From positions 7,502,001 through 7,566,000 of the forward strand of contig NZ_CP108086.1 in assembly GCF_036186745.1 (NCBI RefSeq): a stretch of DNA of 64,000 bases, written 5' to 3'. Positions 61,345-64,000 of this stretch are shown one piece after another (position 1 is the stretch's first letter; each line of letters opens with the position of its first letter). Origin of the DNA: Microbispora hainanensis. Lineage in GTDB: Bacteria > Actinomycetota > Actinomycetes > Streptosporangiales > Streptosporangiaceae. The position numbers and the translations under genes were made by a program. The notes beneath the pieces are model-generated. The model was not told where the DNA came from. It saw nothing but the letters and a program-made list of their open reading frames with translations, and did no database searches.

Positions 61345-61529
61345 CCCGGCGCGGACGTCCCGGGCGACGTCGCGGCGCCGCCACACCCACTCCCCTGGCC
61401 CGTACGGCGGACGGCCCGGGGGGCGTACGCGCCGCGGCGTAGCCGCACGTGACGTTCCCCGGGGGACGCCCGCGACACCCTCCGCGCACCAGCGTTGGAC
61501 CTCTCTTCGCAGACGACGAGAGGTGCGAG

Positions 61530-63626
61530 ATGGAGACGTTGCGACGTCTGGCCGGTCTGCCCGCGGGGCGGGTCGGCAAGTGGGCGGTGATCGCCGTCTG
61601 GCTGGCGGTGATCGTCCCCCTCGGCGTGCTGGCCGCGGGGATCGGGCAGGCGCAGGACAACGACGAGACCAGCTGGATGCCGTCGGGGGCCCCGTCGACC
61701 CGGGCCGTGGAACTGACCCGGCGGGAGTTCCCCGCGGCCCGCGACAGCGCCCTGGTGCTCGTCTACGCGCGGCAGGGCGGCCTGGGCGCGGCCGACCGCG
61801 CGGCGGTGCTCGATGACAGAAACCGGCTCCGGGCCCTCGGGGACGTGACCGGGCCGGCGCCCTCGGCGGACGGCGCGGCGCTCACACTGACGGTTCCGGT
61901 GCCGGGCGACGCCATGGAGAGCGGCGAGGCGACGCGGATCGTGGCCCGGGCACGGGAGATCATGCGGGCCGGGCTGCCCGCCGGGCTCACCGCCGCCGCC
62001 ACCGGGCCCGCCGCCTCCCGCGCGGACGCGGCGGACGCCAACGGCCGGGTCGACGGAACGCTCACCCTGGTCACCGTGGCGGTGGTCGCGCTGCTCCTGC
62101 TCGTCACCTACCGCAGCCCGGTGCTGCCGCTCGTCCCTCTCGCCTGCGTCGCGGCGGGCGTGGTGGCCGCGCAGGCCGGGGCCGTCCTGGTCGCCGAAGC
62201 GGGCGTCGTGGTCAACGGCTCGGGCGCGGCGCTGATGATCGTCCTGGTGTTCGGGCTCGGCACCGACTACGCGCTCCTGCTGATCTCCCGATACCGGGAG
62301 GAGCTGGCGGAGCACTCCGACCGGCACCAGGCGATGGCTCTGGCGCTGCGACGCACGGCGCCGTCCGTGGCGGCCTCCGCCGCGACCATGGCCCTCGCCG
62401 CGCTGGCCCTGTTCGCGGCGGACATGAACTCCACCAAAGGGCTCGGCCCGCTCGCGGCGATCGCCGTCGTGGCCGCGCTGCTGGCCATGACCACCCTGCT
62501 GCCCGCGCTCCTCACGGCCCTGGGCCGGGGCGTGTTCTGGCCCGCCGTCCCCCGTCGTGCGGCCCCTGGCGCCCGTACGGCGCACATCTGGCGGTGGACG
62601 GGGCGGCTCGTCTCCGGGCGGCCGCGCCGTGCCTGGGCGGTGGCCGGGCTCACCCTCGCGGCGCTGGCCTGCGGCACGGCCTTCCTGCGGGTGGGCGTCC
62701 TCGACGGCGGCGACAACTTCACCCGCGTTCCGGAGTCGGCGGCCGGGCAGGAGGTCGTGCGGGCTCACTACCCCGGCGGCGCCACCGCGCCCGTCCTCGT
62801 CTACGTTCCCGCGCGGGCCGCCGCGACGGCCGCCGGGCTGGCCCGTACGGCGCCCGGCCTCGCCGCGTCCGGCCCGGCGGAGACGTCCGCTTCCGGCCGC
62901 TGGACGCGGATCACCGCCGTGCTCGCCGACCCTCCGTCGAGCGACCCGGCCCGGCGGTCGGTCGAGGGCCTGCGCGCGCGGCTCGCCCGGGCCGTGCCCG
63001 ACGCACTGGTGGGGGGACAGACGGCGGCGCTGCTCGACCGGGACGCCGCGATGGACCGCGACCTGGCGGTGATCGTGCCGCTCGTGACCGGCGTCGTCAC
63101 CCTCGTCCTCGGCGTCCTGCTCCGCGCGGCCGTCGCGCCCCTGCTGCTGCTCGGCTGCGCCCTGCTCTCGTCCGGCGCCGCTCTCGGCCTGTCCGCGCTG
63201 CTGTTCCACGCTCTCGGGTTCGCCCGCACCGACCAGACCGTGCTCACGCTCGGGTTCCTCTTCCTGGTGGCGCTGGGCGTGGACTACACGATCTTCCTCA
63301 TGGCCCGGGCCAGGCAGGAGGTCCGCGAGCGCGGGCACCGGGACGGCGTCGTCACGGCCCTCGTCGCGACGGGGGGCGTCATCACCGGCGCCGGCGTCGT
63401 GCTCGCCGCGACGTTCCTGGTGCTCACCATCACCCCGGTGGTCCTCAACATCCAGCTCGGTCTGCTGGTCGCGCTCGGCGTGCTCGTGGACGCGTTCGTG
63501 GTGCGCACGGTCCTGGTCCCCGCCCTGGCGCTCGACATCGGCCCGGCGACCTGGTGGCCCGCCCGTCCCGCGCCCGCGCCGCGCCCGTTCGGTCAGCCCT
63601 CGGGGATCGGCAGCCCGCCCTGGTAG
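61530..63626 (+). CDS. MMPL-family (RND) membrane transporter
   Basis: A 698-residue protein with about 11-12 helices in two RND halves. Signatures: WAVIAVWLAVIVPLGVLAAGIGQAQDNDETSWMP after the first helix, VFGLGTDYALLLISRYREEL (helix 4 motif) and its repeat LGVDYTIFLMARARQEV (helix 10), with the proton-relay Asp in each GxDY. Actinobacterial MMPL proteins export lipids, siderophores or polyketides. The ATG at 61530 starts METLRRLAG; a longer upstream frame is unconserved. Its 3' end overlaps the convergent regulator by 34 bp. Confidence 0.92.
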   Translation: METLRRLAGLPAGRVGKWAVIAVWLAVIVPLGVLAAGIGQAQDNDETSWMPSGAPSTRAVELTRREFPAARDSALVLVYARQGGLGAADRAAVLDDRNRLRALGDVTGPAPSADGAALTLTVPVPGDAMESGEATRIVARAREIMRAGLPAGLTAAATGPAASRADAADANGRVDGTLTLVTVAVVALLLLVTYRSPVLPLVPLACVAAGVVAAQAGAVLVAEAGVVVNGSGAALMIVLVFGLGTDYALLLISRYREELAEHSDRHQAMALALRRTAPSVAASAATMALAALALFAADMNSTKGLGPLAAIAVVAALLAMTTLLPALLTALGRGVFWPAVPRRAAPGARTAHIWRWTGRLVSGRPRRAWAVAGLTLAALACGTAFLRVGVLDGGDNFTRVPESAAGQEVVRAHYPGGATAPVLVYVPARAAATAAGLARTAPGLAASGPAETSASGRWTRITAVLADPPSSDPARRSVEGLRARLARAVPDALVGGQTAALLDRDAAMDRDLAVIVPLVTGVVTLVLGVLLRAAVAPLLLLGCALLSSGAALGLSALLFHALGFARTDQTVLTLGFLFLVALGVDYTIFLMARARQEVRERGHRDGVVTALVATGGVITGAGVVLAATFLVLTITPVVLNIQLGLLVALGVLVDAFVVRTVLVPALALDIGPATWWPARPAPAPRPFGQPSGIGSPPW

Positions 63627-64000
63627 GCGAACACGACGAGCTGGGCGCGGTCCCGTGCGCCCAGTTTCGTCATGGCCCGGCCCACGTGGGTGCGTACGGT
63701 GGCGGCGCTGACCACCAGCCGGCCCGCGATCTCGTCGTTGGACAGGCCGGCGGCGACCCACCCCACCACCTCGCGTTCGCGCTCGGTGAGCGCCGACAGC
63801 CGCACTCTGGCCTCGCCGGGCGGGCCCGGCCGGCCGGCGAACCGCGCGATCACCCGGCGGGTGACCGCGGGCGACAGCAGCGACTCTCCCGCGGCCACCA
63901 CCCGCACCGCCCGCAGCATCTCGTCCGGCTCCGCGCTCTTGAGCAGAAAGCCCGACGCGCCTGCCCGGAGCGCGTCGAACACGTGGTCGTCCAGGTCGAA
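63593..64000 (-). CDS. NarL/LuxR-type response regulator, truncated by the window end
   Basis: The visible 135 residues cover the end of the receiver domain (FDLDDHVFDALRAGASGFLLKSAEPDEMLRAVRVVAAG, with the conserved Lys in LLKSAE) and a LuxR helix-turn-helix (LTEREREVVGWVAAGLSNDEIAGRLVVSAATVRTHVGRAMTKL). The frame stays open to the window edge, so the phospho-Asp and start lie beyond. It is convergent with the MMPL gene, overlapping by 34 bp. Target unknown. Confidence 0.92.
   Translation of the reverse strand, partial: FDLDDHVFDALRAGASGFLLKSAEPDEMLRAVRVVAAGESLLSPAVTRRVIARFAGRPGPPGEARVRLSALTEREREVVGWVAAGLSNDEIAGRLVVSAATVRTHVGRAMTKLGARDRAQLVVFAYQGGLPIPEG

Overview
The DNA is very GC-rich (about 70% or more by eye), with strong third-position G/C bias, frequent GTG starts and many 1-4 bp gene overlaps. 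Gene content (SapB/AmfS-type morphogen cluster, SUF operon with divergent ABC transporter and heme A synthase, MocR/YczE pair, actinobacterial VLRF1) points to a filamentous actinomycete, probably Streptosporangiales. The family is inferred, not proven. The window opens inside one gene and closes inside another. No tRNA, rRNA, CRISPR array, prophage or transposase was seen.

Layout. 1-7.1 kb: class III lanthipeptide (ram/amf-like) cluster: a LanKC synthetase (5' cut), two tandem nearly identical precursor genes, two ABC exporter genes and a convergent, overlapping LuxR-type regulator. 7.2-9.3 kb: two secreted Ig-like proteins. 9.7-24 kb: housekeeping and accessory genes (acyl-CoA ligase, POT peptide transporter, MocR/YczE, GH15 trehalase-like enzyme, LD-carboxypeptidase, sulfotransferase, ABC exporter, enoyl-CoA hydratase). 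24.2-26.8 kb: ABC-F ATPase next to an acVLRF1-like peptidyl-tRNA hydrolase. 26.9-28.4 kb: degenerate EAL-CBS protein. 28.5-32.2 kb: ABC exporter plus DesK/DesR-type two-component system. 32.3-34.1 kb: DUF1579-like protein and hisE-hisG. 34.2-38.8 kb: CE7 esterase divergent from a sugar ABC importer. 38.8-42 kb: frameshifted epimerase/hydrolase and a DEAD-box RNA helicase with an RGG tail. 42.8-49.4 kb: sufR-sufB-sufD-Rieske-sufC-sufS-sufU-sufT on the minus strand. 49.7-55.1 kb: ABC transporter, DMT exporter, GntR regulator, ctaA and a SanA/YdcF protein. 55.4-60.1 kb: orphan CebR-type box, LPMO-CBM2, PrsW-family protease and a Tat lipoprotein. 60.2-64 kb: frameshifted quinone oxidoreductase behind an operator-like promoter, MMPL protein and a truncated response regulator.

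The main signals are: (1) a twin-precursor SapB-like lanthipeptide system with Gly/His-rich leaders; (2) a recurring architecture in which the last codons and stop codon of a gene are tandemly reiterated downstream (six clear loci); (3) a well-resolved suf control region with a mycobacterial-type SufR palindrome on the sufR start codon and an IdeR/DmdR-like iron box upstream; (4) an in-frame palindromic insertion in sufC; (5) an orphan cellulose-utilisation operator next to the LPMO gene. All positions and motifs were read by eye. Family calls rest on recognised motifs, not on database searches.
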